Source: Streptomyces sp. F001 (GTDB lineage Bacteria; Actinomycetota; Actinomycetes; Streptomycetales; Streptomycetaceae). From it: 64,000 nucleotides of DNA. Under the pieces are notes generated by a model. The model did no database searches and was not told the origin of the DNA. It saw only the letters and a program-made list of their open reading frames with translations. The position numbers and the translations under genes are program-made. This document shows, piece by piece, positions 26,160 through 35,181 of this stretch; position 1 is the first letter of the stretch; each line of letters begins with the position of its first letter. The stretch covers positions 553,601 to 617,600 of the forward strand of contig NZ_QZWF01000004.1 in assembly GCF_004187715.1 (NCBI RefSeq), given 5' to 3'.

Positions 26160-26286
26160 GGGCGGGTGCCCCACGTAGGCGCCGGGCGGGTGCCCCACGT
26201 ATGGGCCGGGCGGGTGCCCCACGTATGGGCCAGGCGGCGGAGTAACCCACACCTCACACGGCACCGGGCGGCGGAGTAACCCACAC
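26160..26286. repeat. tandem repeats: 3 x 24 bp and 2 x 20 bp
   Basis: Three head-to-tail 24-base units start at 26160, 26184 and 26208 (GGGCGGGTGCCCCACGTA...); units 2 and 3 are identical. They are followed by two identical 20-base units, GGCGGCGGAGTAACCCACAC, at 26233-26252 and 26267-26286. They fill the gap between the phosphoesterase and the next gene. Confidence 0.85.
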
Positions 26287-26332
26287 AGGCCACCCACAAT
26301 GCCCCATTTGCCCGATCTGCTTAGCGTGAGGC

Positions 26333-27127
26333 ATGACCGCCCCGATACCCAGGGACATCCCGGACCTCCCCGCGATCCCAGGCATGCCCGCGCTGCCGCC
26401 CTCCCCCGTCCCCGCCACGGCGGTGGTGGCGCCCGCACCCCGCCCCCTGACGGCCGTCTTCCGCCTGTTGACCGCGCTGGCGGCAACCACCGGCGTGACG
26501 ATCCACCTGCTCCTCGGCAGCCCACCCCGGGTCCTGAGTCACTTCACGATCCAGAGCAGCATCCTGCTGGCGCTGGTCTTCACCCTCTCCACCCGCCGGT
26601 CCTGGACCGCCCGCCGCCCGTTACCGGCCACCCTGACCGGCGCGACCCTCCTCTACGTCACGAGCGCGGCGCTGGTGCACCACCTGCTCCTGGCGAACGA
26701 GACGAGCCCCTTCGCGATGCCGGCCTCGATCACCGGTGACACCACCCCGACGCTCCTGCAGAACATCGCCGACCACACCCTCCACACGGCGGTCCCGATC
26801 GCCGCCCTGCTGGACTGGCTGCTCCTGACCACCCCCGGCCGCCTGCGCCTCCGCCAGGCGAGCGGGTGGCTCCTCTACCCCCTGGCCTACCTGGCCTTCT
26901 CCTTCGCCCGAGGCGAGTTCCTGCTCCCCGGCGCCCCCGGCCGCTACCTCTACTCCTTCCTCGACGTCGACCGGCACGGCTACAAGGGCGTCCTCGGCAA
27001 CGCCCTCCTCCTCGGCCTCTCCGTCTACGCCGCGGCCGTCCTCCTCATCGCCCTCGACCACGCCCGCCCGAACCCCATCCGTCACCGCGCGAAAACCGGA
27101 TTTCGTCTCCAGCCACCGGTGGGCTAA
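26333..27127 (+). CDS. Pr6Pr-family integral membrane protein
   Basis: 264 residues. A Pro/Ala-rich N-terminal tail of about 35 residues precedes six hydrophobic segments (about 38-60, 68-85, 98-120, 145-165, 175-195, 222-244). Motifs LLYVTSAALVHHLLL, HTLHTAVPIAALLDWLL and LLYPLAYLAFSFARGEF match the Pr6Pr / FAR-17a-AIG1-like membrane group, function unknown in bacteria. ATG 26333. It ends 34 bases before the tRNA gene. Confidence 0.75.
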   Translation: MTAPIPRDIPDLPAIPGMPALPPSPVPATAVVAPAPRPLTAVFRLLTALAATTGVTIHLLLGSPPRVLSHFTIQSSILLALVFTLSTRRSWTARRPLPATLTGATLLYVTSAALVHHLLLANETSPFAMPASITGDTTPTLLQNIADHTLHTAVPIAALLDWLLLTTPGRLRLRQASGWLLYPLAYLAFSFARGEFLLPGAPGRYLYSFLDVDRHGYKGVLGNALLLGLSVYAAAVLLIALDHARPNPIRHRAKTGFRLQPPVG

Positions 27128-27161
27128 AGTAAACGTCGTCGCCGCGACAAGCGGCGGCGAT

Positions 27162-27235
27162 CGGGGTGTAGCGCAGCTTGGCAGCGCGCTTCGTTCGGGA
27201 CGAAGAGGTCGTGGGTTCAAATCCCGCCACCCCGA
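27162..27235 (+). tRNA. tRNA-Pro (anticodon CGG)
   Basis: A complete cloverleaf: acceptor CGGGGTG/CACCCCG, anticodon stem CTTCG/CGAAG with loop TTCGGGA (anticodon CGG), T arm GTGGGTTCAAATCCCGC, discriminator A. CCA is not encoded. Its 3' half from the anticodon loop is the attachment site of the following element, whose insertion left the gene whole. Confidence 0.97.
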
Positions 27236-27236
27236 C
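27194..27236 (+). repeat. attL: 43-bp direct repeat within tRNA-Pro
   Basis: Begins TTCGGGACGAAG in the anticodon loop and ends CCACCCCGAC one base past the tRNA. Identical to 38548-38590; flanking bases differ on both sides. Confidence 0.93.
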
Positions 27237-27249
27237 AGTGAAGTACCAG

Positions 27250-27288
27250 GTCAGGGGCCAGATCCAGCAAGTGGATCTGGCCCCTGAC
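27250..27288 (+). terminator. hairpin terminator after tRNA-Pro, element-borne
   Basis: Perfect 16-bp stem GTCAGGGGCCAGATCC / GGATCTGGCCCCTGAC with a 7-base loop, followed by GGGTTT. It lies inside the element, so it seems to replace the original terminator now beyond attR. Confidence 0.85.
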
Positions 27289-27305
27289 GGGTTTCTGGAG
27301 ATCGT

Positions 27306-27329
27306 TTGGGAGAAATCTGGGAGAAGATC
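27306..27329 (+). promoter_or_regulatory. candidate integrase arm-type site, left
   Basis: Two TGGGAG units 11 bases apart ending in GATC. The same layout, 18 of 24 bases equal and the same strand, recurs at 38423-38446 near the other end. The rest of 27330-27742 holds no gene; it is dotted with TGCGC/ATGCG words and should carry the promoter of the next gene. Confidence 0.4.
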
Positions 27330-27742
27330 TTGGTCGGGGTCTCCCAGCGGGCAGCGGCCGCACTCACCTGATCGCTGCGTCACCACATCCCTCACCTGTG
27401 CGCCTTCGTGAACTAGGCAGTGCGCTCCGGAGTCGTGCCGCTGATTCGTCTCGGCAATCCGGCTGAACACCAGACGCCCCCTGGACAGCGCCCGCCGCCT
27501 CGCGACGGCCTTGACCTGGCGCATCCAACGTCTCAGCTCCAGTCCGACATGGGCGCATATTGCGCGCATACGCGCCTCCATGCGCCCTCGCATGCACCCT
27601 CCTTGCGCCCCGTGCTCCCCTCCTACGGTCATGGAACAGCGAGGGCCGGAATGAAGTCCGACCCCGACGGGAGCAAGGTGCGGCAGATAGCCGCACCGAC
27701 CAGACGTCGGCCGGATCTGCCCGCCTTGGGGGATGGGGCGGT

Positions 27743-30700
27743 ATGAGTGCCCGACGCAGGATCCATGACAGCTTCGAGCAAGCAATCCAAGCCGCCGTGT
27801 CCACGTTTGGAGCGGAGGTCACGCCGAAGCTGAGAGGCAGCGGGTGGCAGGAGGACCAGCTCCGGGGGCCGCTGGAGAACATGATCCGGTCCGTGTGCCG
27901 TGGCCTCGGTCTGGACGTCACGCTCATTGGCGAGGTTCCGCTCGTCGACATGGGAGCCCGTCCTGACTATGCGGTTGAGGTCGGCGGCGCTCTCGTCGGT
28001 TACATCGAGCTCAAGAAGCCGGGCACTCAGGCCGACCCGTCCGTCTACACAGGCCGCAACGCCGAGCAGTGGGCGAAACTGCGGCTGCTCAACAACGTAC
28101 TGCTCTGTGACGGTAACGAGTTCTCTGTCCACCAGCAGGGCGAGCAGGTTGGCGAAGTGGCCTACCTGCGCGGCTCGGTCCTCACCTCCGGAGCCCGGCT
28201 TGCTCCCGCCGACGGGGCGCTTGCCCGAGTGCTGTACGACTTCCTTACCTGGGAGCCGCAGACACCCCGCACCACGAGCCAGCTCATCCGAGCAGTCGCT
28301 GGACTCTGCCAACTTCTGTCGGAAGAGGTCGGTGAGGCGATCGCGCAGGAAAAGAGCCGACGGCGTCCGCCAGCGTTTACGAAACTGGCCAAGGACTGGC
28401 GGCACTTGCTGTTCCCGGAGGCGACCGACGCCGAGTTCGTCGAACAGTACGGTCAAGCCGTCGTGTTCGCCCTTCTGCTCGCTCGGGTAGAGGAGATCAC
28501 CTTCGAGGGCGAGACCATGCACAGTATCGCCACGAAGCTGGGCAAGAAGCACTCGCTGATGGGCCAGGCGCTGGACGCCCTTGCCGGAGACTCGGTCGCT
28601 GGACTGTCCACCACGCTCAACACGCTGCTCCGTGTCATCGGCGCGGTCAGATGGGACGTGCTGGATGACGGAACGGGCGACGCCTACTTCCTGCTCTACG
28701 AGCACTTCCTTCACATCTACGACCCTGAGCTGCGGATACGCACCGGCTCGTACTACACACCGCGTGGTGTCGTCTCGGCCATGGCCAGGCTGGTCGAGGA
28801 CGTCCTGAGACGGGAGGGATTCCGCATCCCGTCCGGCTTCGCTTCTCCCGATGTGGTTCTTGTCGATCCGGCCATGGGCACCGGCACCTTCCTGTTGTCG
28901 GCGCTGGAGCTCGCTGCCGAGACCATCGCCGACGAAGAGGGCCCGGGCGCGGTGGGCCCACGCCTGCGAGAGATGGTGGGGCGTCGGCTGGTCGGCTTCG
29001 AGATGCAGGTCGGTCCGTTCGCAGTCGCAGAACTACGTATGCACGCCATGCTCAAGCAGTACGGGTCCGCGGCCCCCTCCCAGGGACTCAGGCTGCTGGT
29101 GGCTGATGCCCTGGACAGCCCGACAGCCGAGTTCAACTGGATCCCCCATACCTACCGGGCGCTCGCCGAATCCCGCCGCCAGGCCAACCAGGTCAAGCGG
29201 GATGAGCGCGTCATGGTCGTCATGGGCAACCCGCCTCACGACGCTGTGAGTCGTGGCGCCGGCAAGTGGGTGGAACGAGGGGAGCCCGAGGCGGACATCC
29301 CCGCCCCGCTGGGGGCCTTCCGGCAACCCGGTAACGGCAGGTACGAGTCGAAGATCGCCAACTTGTACGTCTATTTCTGGCGCTGGGCTACCTGGAAGGT
29401 CTTCGACGCACACGACGACGCGCCATTCGGTGTGGTCGCGCTGATCACACCGAAGGCATGGCTTAAGGGGCGGGCGTTCGCCGGAATGCGGCGCTACCTG
29501 CGGGAAACCGCCGACGAGGGCTGGATCATCGACCTGTCGCCGGAGGGCCACCGCGCGGATGTCGCGACCCGCGTCTTCCCTGAGGTCGCCCAGGAGCTGT
29601 GCATCGCGATCTTCGTACGATGGCGGGACAGCCCCAGACCGCGGACAGATCGGCAGACCGCAGAGGTAAGACACCTCAAGGTCAGCGGACGCCGCGACGA
29701 GAAGATCGAACGCCTGACGACCCTCAGGCTCGACGACCCCGAATGGCGCGTGTGCGCCACGGGCGAGACAGATGCCTTCCTGCCACCTGGCAGCGACCTG
29801 TGGGAGTCCTGCCCGCAATTGAGAGACCTGATGCCGTGGTCGTCCCGTGGCGTCACCCCGGGGCGCATGTGGGTCTATGCACCGGACAAGGACACGCTCC
29901 ACAAACGCTGGCGACGCTTTGTCGCCGCGGACACCGAGCGGCGTGCCGAGATGCTCGGAGACTCGGGAGAGCGAACGACTGATGACAAGGTCCCGCCCCT
30001 GCCGGGGGTCGAATCTCATGGACGGACAACACTCGCCACCGAGCACAGGACAAACGCTCAAACGGTACGCATCGGATTCCGGTCGTTCGACCGGCAATAT
30101 GTCCTGCCGGACAGCCGACTGATGGAACGCGGCAGAGCGGACCTCTGGCGAGTCCGCAGCGACCGCCAGATCTACACCATCGAGCAGAACGCCCACCCGG
30201 TGATCAACGGGCCAGCACTGGTCTTCAGCGCCCTCATTCCCGATATGCACTACTTCAACAACCGCAGTGGTTGCGCCCGTCCTCTCTACCGGAACGCCGC
30301 CGGTACGCTGCCCAACGTCACGCCCGGTCTGCTCCCCCTGCTCTCCGGGCGGCTCGGCGTACCAGTCGTCGCAGAAGATCTGCTTGCCTACATCGCCGCG
30401 ATCGCGTCCCACCCGGAGTACACAGCGCGATTCCAGGAAGACCTCGAAGTCCCGGGCGCCCGGATACCCCTCACCGCTGACCAATACGTGTGGGAGCGGG
30501 CCGTTGCCATCGGCCAGCGAGTCCTGTGGCTGCACACCTACGGCGAGCGGTACGCCGACGAGACGGCCGGGAGGCCGTACGGCAGGGTGTTGCTGCCACA
30601 CGACCGCCCCCGATGCGTCGCGGAGATTCCGGACGATGCGGAAGCTATGCCGGAGAAGCTGGCGTACGACCCCGTGACACAGGACCTGTGGGTCGGCAGT

Positions 30701-31063
30701 GGACGGATCAGTCCGGTGCCTCGCGCGGTCCGGGAGTACGAAGTGTCCGGGATGAACGTTCTCGACAAGTGGTTTGGCTACCGCCGAAGGAATCCTGCCG
30801 GCAAGCGACGCCTCGAACTGGACCATGAGGTCGCTCGACGCTGGCTTCCCTCATGGACCACGGAACTGCTGGAGCTGCTGAACGTCCTCGGCCTGCTCGT
30901 GCGGGAGGAGCCGGCACAGGCCGACCTCTTCAACGAAGTGTGCGCGGGCCCACTGATCACGGTGACGGACCTGACCACAGCGGGCATCCTTCCCGTGCCC
31001 ACAGAGGCAACCAAGGCGCTGAAGGCGACATCGGACGCGGGCGACGCACTATTCGACCTGTGA
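27743..31063 (+). CDS. single-chain restriction-modification enzyme, type ISP-like, no helicase seen
   Basis: 1106 residues from ATG 27743 (G-rich site upstream). Residues about 60-150 contain a PD-(D/E)xK nuclease core: RPDYAVEV with Asp75 and YIELKKPG with Glu89 and Lys91. An adenine-N6 methyltransferase domain follows: VDPAMGTGTFLLSALELA (SAM motif I, about 374) and motif IV GNPPHD (about 495), then a long target-recognition part like the type ISP C-terminal domain. Known type ISP enzymes (LlaGI, LlaBIII, about 1,600 residues) have a helicase between nuclease and methyltransferase; no helicase motifs are visible here, so cutting may resemble type IIG enzymes. Motif IV normally ends in Tyr/Phe/Trp, not His. 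Confidence 0.85.
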   Translation: MSARRRIHDSFEQAIQAAVSTFGAEVTPKLRGSGWQEDQLRGPLENMIRSVCRGLGLDVTLIGEVPLVDMGARPDYAVEVGGALVGYIELKKPGTQADPSVYTGRNAEQWAKLRLLNNVLLCDGNEFSVHQQGEQVGEVAYLRGSVLTSGARLAPADGALARVLYDFLTWEPQTPRTTSQLIRAVAGLCQLLSEEVGEAIAQEKSRRRPPAFTKLAKDWRHLLFPEATDAEFVEQYGQAVVFALLLARVEEITFEGETMHSIATKLGKKHSLMGQALDALAGDSVAGLSTTLNTLLRVIGAVRWDVLDDGTGDAYFLLYEHFLHIYDPELRIRTGSYYTPRGVVSAMARLVEDVLRREGFRIPSGFASPDVVLVDPAMGTGTFLLSALELAAETIADEEGPGAVGPRLREMVGRRLVGFEMQVGPFAVAELRMHAMLKQYGSAAPSQGLRLLVADALDSPTAEFNWIPHTYRALAESRRQANQVKRDERVMVVMGNPPHDAVSRGAGKWVERGEPEADIPAPLGAFRQPGNGRYESKIANLYVYFWRWATWKVFDAHDDAPFGVVALITPKAWLKGRAFAGMRRYLRETADEGWIIDLSPEGHRADVATRVFPEVAQELCIAIFVRWRDSPRPRTDRQTAEVRHLKVSGRRDEKIERLTTLRLDDPEWRVCATGETDAFLPPGSDLWESCPQLRDLMPWSSRGVTPGRMWVYAPDKDTLHKRWRRFVAADTERRAEMLGDSGERTTDDKVPPLPGVESHGRTTLATEHRTNAQTVRIGFRSFDRQYVLPDSRLMERGRADLWRVRSDRQIYTIEQNAHPVINGPALVFSALIPDMHYFNNRSGCARPLYRNAAGTLPNVTPGLLPLLSGRLGVPVVAEDLLAYIAAIASHPEYTARFQEDLEVPGARIPLTADQYVWERAVAIGQRVLWLHTYGERYADETAGRPYGRVLLPHDRPRCVAEIPDDAEAMPEKLAYDPVTQDLWVGSGRISPVPRAVREYEVSGMNVLDKWFGYRRRNPAGKRRLELDHEVARRWLPSWTTELLELLNVLGLLVREEPAQADLFNEVCAGPLITVTDLTTAGILPVPTEATKALKATSDAGDALFDL

Positions 31064-31147
31064 GCGAAGCAAGGGCTCGTCTCCACTGCCGTGCTGGCGG
31101 CTCCGTCAGAACCAGGCTGAGTGAGGATCCTCAGGCAGCAGGACAAC

Positions 31148-32290
31148 TCACTGCGCTGCCCCCTCGGGTTCGTCCGCCGCGGACGGGTGGACGTACCTGC
31201 CCTCGTTGAACGGAGTGAACCACGCCTTGAACGCCATGGGCGCGACTCCAAGAGCCGCCCCGACGGTGCTCTCGTCAATCCCGTCCATGGAGTCGTCGTA
31301 GAGCCACTCGTGGTCCATGTCCTCGTAGACGTTGTCAGCGAACGCGTCGAGAGCGGCCGAGACGCCGTCGTCGAGCAGCCCGTAGGTCTCCAGGGTCACG
31401 TTCGTCTCATTCAGCAGCAGCTTCAGCGCGAGTTCCTCGGCGACGCAGCTCAGCTGCTGGAAGCTGCCGTCCGTGAAGCGGGTGGTCATGGCGATCACCG
31501 TGACCAGGAAGCGGCGGGCGAAACGGGCGTCGTACTGGAGGGCGTAGCGCTCGGGAAGGTCCTCGAAGTGCCACAGGGGCCCGTCGCATTCCGCAGCGGT
31601 GGTCTCCTCTTCCGTCAGGGTCTGCACGTCTTGGAACAGCTCGTCCACCAAGATGTCCGTCGCGTACACCAGGGCGCCGGCAGCGAGTTCGGCGTCCTCC
31701 GGCGAGACGGCGAATTCGTTGTCACCGTCTTCTTCCTCGTCGTCTTCGTCGTCTAGGACGCCGAACATCACGGGCGGGAAGGAGCGCAGCTCGTCTGCCA
31801 GTGCGAGCATCTGACCGCGTACTGCCTCGGCTTTCGCCTCGGCGTCGTAGCCCTCTTTGTCGTCTTCGGCCGCGGGACGCTCGGTATGCCGGGCCTTACG
31901 GTCAGCCGGATCAGCGGGCGGGGCATCGGGACCGTCGGCGGCGGCGAGACTCTCCTGAGCGAGCTCCGGGTGCAGTTCTACCTCGCATCGCTCGATCTGC
32001 CAGTCAGCCAACAGCTCTGACCGTTCCAGCAGTTCGCCCACGACCGACCGCACCGCCTCCTCGGCGAATTCCAGGGCCGGCGCATCAACGAACACTTTCA
32101 GAATCGCTCCGCCCGGGTAGACGGCCACGATGCTGTCGAGGAGATCGACTTCCATGCCGTCGGGGCCCTCGATGACCTCGACCGAGTCGAAGCCGTCCTC
32201 GATGAGCGCCACGGCGCCGGCACGCTGAAGTGGGTCCATCTCCGGAGTGCCCTCCGGAATGTGGGCGTCCACGGTCACTACGTATGTCAC
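31148..32290 (-). CDS. very acidic protein of unknown function
   Basis: 380 residues from GTG 32290 (GGATCGGA upstream). Not recognised. The N-terminal 90 residues look like a small alpha/beta domain (MTYVVTVDAHIPEG, VAVYPGGAILKVFVDAPALE). A disordered Ala/Pro/Asp linker (about 115-150) and an Asp/Glu run (VLDDEDDEEEDGDNE, about 180) follow, then a helical part (DARFARRFLVTVIAMTTRFT ... DGVSAALDAFADNVYEDM). Acidic residues far exceed basic ones, so the protein could mimic DNA or be a chaperone-like partner. It is convergent with the restriction enzyme, 84 bases away, on the same element. Confidence 0.6.
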   Translation of the reverse strand: MTYVVTVDAHIPEGTPEMDPLQRAGAVALIEDGFDSVEVIEGPDGMEVDLLDSIVAVYPGGAILKVFVDAPALEFAEEAVRSVVGELLERSELLADWQIERCEVELHPELAQESLAAADGPDAPPADPADRKARHTERPAAEDDKEGYDAEAKAEAVRGQMLALADELRSFPPVMFGVLDDEDDEEEDGDNEFAVSPEDAELAAGALVYATDILVDELFQDVQTLTEEETTAAECDGPLWHFEDLPERYALQYDARFARRFLVTVIAMTTRFTDGSFQQLSCVAEELALKLLLNETNVTLETYGLLDDGVSAALDAFADNVYEDMDHEWLYDDSMDGIDESTVGAALGVAPMAFKAWFTPFNEGRYVHPSAADEPEGAAQ

Positions 32291-32415
32291 GCATCCGATC
32301 CTGGCAGGGATATCCCAGGCGACGGGGAGGAATCCGTTCAATCACGAGCACTATGCATCGAGCCTGAGCGTCGGCCCGGCTGATGCCGGCAGCGCAGCCG
32401 TCGTACAGGCCGTGC

Positions 32416-32868
32416 TCAGCGACCTGGCCAGTGCTTCGGCGGCTCAACAGCAGGGTCCGTGACCTGCAATCGGCTCCGTCGGGAGGGATCGACGGCCGTA
32501 AGGGAAACGAGTCGCTGCCCGTCTGCCTCCTCCAGCTCGGCCAGAGCGTGCGGAAGCGCCGCACATACAGTGGCTATAGCGGTGCCGAGGCCGACCAGGC
32601 CGCCGTGCTTGTTGTTCTGGCGGTACTGGATGCGGTGGAGGCCCGACCGCGCGATCGCCTCGACTTCCATGGGCCGGCTCAGTTGCTTGACGTCGTTGGT
32701 GATGATCGCTTGGAAGCCCTCTGCCTTGGCCTTTGCATACAGCTCGATGTCCTTCGTGCCGGCCCAACCCGCCAGTTCGTGCACGTGCACCACGTCGTGT
32801 GCGGTCAGCAGGATGCGCACGATGCCGACCATCGGTCTGGGGACGTTCTCGTCGAGCAGCAGCTTCAA
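32416..32868 (-). CDS. PIN-like toxin (DUF5615 family)
   Basis: 150 residues. MKLLLDENVPRPM gives the acidic DEN cluster at residues 6-8, and GFQAIITNDVKQLSRP carries the second conserved Asp. This is the Mut7-C/DUF5615 PIN-like nuclease family, usually the toxin of pairs with DUF433 proteins. The start overlaps the stop of the DUF433 gene by four bases (ATGA), with antitoxin first, the classic toxin-antitoxin order. The C-terminal 25 residues are Pro/Arg-rich and not conserved-looking. Confidence 0.75.
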   Translation of the reverse strand: MKLLLDENVPRPMVGIVRILLTAHDVVHVHELAGWAGTKDIELYAKAKAEGFQAIITNDVKQLSRPMEVEAIARSGLHRIQYRQNNKHGGLVGLGTAIATVCAALPHALAELEEADGQRLVSLTAVDPSRRSRLQVTDPAVEPPKHWPGR

Positions 32869-33506
32869 GCGGCGACCTGCCGAGAGCCATCAACGTAGCT
32901 GTCCACGTAGTCGCTGAAATCGACCGCGTCGCGTGCAGCTGCAGCGCTGACCCCTGGATAGAAGTCGCTGACCCGGTCCGGGGGGACGCCGTCCCTGACC
33001 AGGGCTGCTACCTCTGCCGCTGGAATCCGTGTGCCTTCGATGACCGGCTCACCGCCGCGCACCGCGGAGTCGACGGCGACGTGGTCGCGTGGTTTCAGCA
33101 GGTCGGGGATGTGACGGCCGTCCTTGTAGAAGGGCGCGAGCACATCAACCAACTGGTGGATGACCACGTTCCCGCCCCTGATGAGATCGACTGCCTGCTC
33201 GGGCTCCGCCAGATAGATCGTGTCCGGCCCCGCGACGAGAGCGTAGGCGGACAGGTGCTCCCGCTCCCCCAGGTCCTCCCTGAGGGTGTCCACGGCCCTG
33301 CGGATCTTCTGCAGCGACGTCTCCTTGCGGAGCTTCACGCAGGCGCGCAGGGCCACCACGTCACGGAAGGAGTACAGGATCGGGCGCGAGTCAGAGATCT
33401 CCGGCACGAGGAGCGCGCCCTGCTTGCCGGAAGATCGGCGCCAGTGGGAGAGCTGCCGCAGCGTGGCGCCGGAAAGGGCCGCGGCGAGCTTGGGCTCATA
33501 CGACAC
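32865..33506 (-). CDS. DUF433 antitoxin with MerR-like N-terminus
   Basis: 213 residues from GTG 33506, chosen for the strong GAGAGGAGG site; ATG 33530 is less well placed. The N-terminal half resembles a MerR-type winged helix (AAALSGATLRQLSHWRR ... LYSFRDVVALRACVKLR). The C-terminal half is DUF433: GGEPVIEGTRIPAAEVAALVRDGVPPDRVSDFYPGVSAAAARDAVDF. Such proteins bind DNA and neutralise the partner PIN-like toxin. The 120 bases upstream hold its promoter. Confidence 0.8.
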   Translation of the reverse strand: MSYEPKLAAALSGATLRQLSHWRRSSGKQGALLVPEISDSRPILYSFRDVVALRACVKLRKETSLQKIRRAVDTLREDLGEREHLSAYALVAGPDTIYLAEPEQAVDLIRGGNVVIHQLVDVLAPFYKDGRHIPDLLKPRDHVAVDSAVRGGEPVIEGTRIPAAEVAALVRDGVPPDRVSDFYPGVSAAAARDAVDFSDYVDSYVDGSRQVAA

Positions 33507-33625
33507 CGCGTTCCTCCTCTCCGCCCCCATCGGATCTTTGGTGACCGTACTCCATTCTCGTGCCTTCCGCCGAGATCGGAAAAGACGGGCTCCGTTCGAG
33601 GTAATCGGAGCCCGTCTCCCGACCA

Positions 33626-35151
33626 TCAGGCCATCGCCGTGGCACGAGCGCGCAGCAGCCGATCGAGTACGGCGACCGGCGAGCGCGGGTGCAGGTTCCG
33701 ACGGACCTCGAGCGCTGCTTCCCACTGCTCGGTCAGGCCGGCCTTGAGACGCTCACGCATGCCAGGGGTCACGTGGGCGTAGCGAGCCGAGACCGAGCCG
33801 TCGATGTGGCCCATGCGCTCGTCCATCAGCACCTTCTCGGTGCCGAGGTCCTCCATGTGCGTGCGGTGGGAATGGCGCAGGCCATGCGGGGTGAGCCCCC
33901 TGGCGATGGGCAGCCAGCAAGCGTCGGCCCGGCCTTGGGCGTTGCGGCCACGGACCGGGACACCGGGCCAGGGATCGCCGAGCAGCGGGACCGGGCGGGC
34001 CTCCTGGGGTGCCTTCTTCGGGTACCAGCCGGAGGTGGCGGGCGCGAACAGCCAGGTGGCGAAGCCGTTACGGCGCCAGTGAGCGGCGTTCTCCGTCGGG
34101 GTGCCGCCACGGACGAAGTTCAGCTCGGCGATGGCGAGTTCGACGCGGGCGCGAGTGTCCTCCCGTACGCGTTCGGGGTGGTTGAGGACGTTGGACACGG
34201 TGCCGGTGGAGACGCCTGCGCGGCGGGCGACGTCCACCAGCTTGGCACCGGTGCGGCCGCCGGTGCGGGCGGTGCCCTGGCCGCGGAAGACGTAGCGCTT
34301 GCCGTGGCAGGGCATGGCGTCGGTTTCGTACGGGCGATGTGGTCGGCGACCAGGGCTGACAGCCAGTCCGTCGCGTCGATGGTGCGGTAGCTGTCGTCCT
34401 TGGGCGGGCAGCGGATCAGCTGGCCCGAGTCCAGTTCGTACAGCTGGTGTTCCACGCGTATGGCGCCGGGCCGGGCGAACTCGGTCTCCAAGCCGACGAT
34501 TTCGCCCCACCGCATCCCCGTGTAGCCCTTGAGGATCACGGCGACGAACTCGTCGTCGCGGCCGGACAGCAGGGCTGCGCGTTCGGCGATGAGGAGCAGG
34601 CCGAGCGGGTCGGTGATGACCTTCTCGGGGCCTCGGTCGCGGGAGCGGCCGGCGCGTTTGCCGCGCCCGCGCCGCTTGGCTGCAGGGTTGGACGCGATGA
34701 GGCCCTCGTCCACGGCGTCTTCCAGGATGAGGTGGAGCGTCGAGCGCCACGTCTTGACGCTGGATGCCGCGTAGGCAGCCTTCTCGCGCTTGTCCCAGGT
34801 GTCCACGTCCGTGCGGAGGATGCCGGCGAGGGCCTTGTCCTCGAACTCGGGGAGCAGGTGCTCCTCGATGTGGCGGCGGTAGTTCTGCATGGTGGACGCA
34901 GCCAGGTCCTGGGCGTCGTACCAGCGGCTGGCGTACTCGCCGAAGGTCTCCTGTCCGGCCGCCGGATCGCGCCAGGTGCCGCGCCGGACCTTGGCCTCTT
35001 CCTCGTCCGCGGCCCGCTTGGCCTCCCGCTTGGTGGCGAACTTGACCACCGCGCCCGTCGGGTCGACGACGGTGCCGTACTTGCCCTCGCTGACCTTGTA
35101 TCTACCGCGCCAGTAACTGCCGCGCTTCTCGGCGAAGCCCACGCCTCGCAT
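33626..35151 (-). pseudogene. int: tyrosine integrase with inserted LacI-type HTH, frameshifted
   Basis: Two overlapping frames form one site-specific recombinase. Frame 1 (from ATG 35151, AAAGGAGG upstream) carries the AP2-like arm-binding region, the SAM-like core-binding domain (YASRWYDAQDLAASTMQNYRR) and catalytic Arg I (GYTGMRWGEI). The reading must drop back one base at about 34310-34330 to reach the rest: CHGKRYVFRG, then an unexpected LacI-type HTH (AKLVDVARRAGVSTGTVSNVL, about 55 residues), then HGLRHSH, GH and Tyr in ARYAHVT, the remaining RHRHY residues. The HTH insert is, from memory, seen in other Streptomyces integrases. Unless the shift is a sequencing error, the enzyme is dead. 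Confidence 0.85.
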
Positions 35152-35181
35152 CCCCTCCTTTCTCGGATGTGCCGGGTACGG

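Noticed and set aside
26160..26286. CRISPR-like repeat array
   Set aside because: Units are directly adjacent with no spacers, and there are no cas genes; plain tandem repeats.
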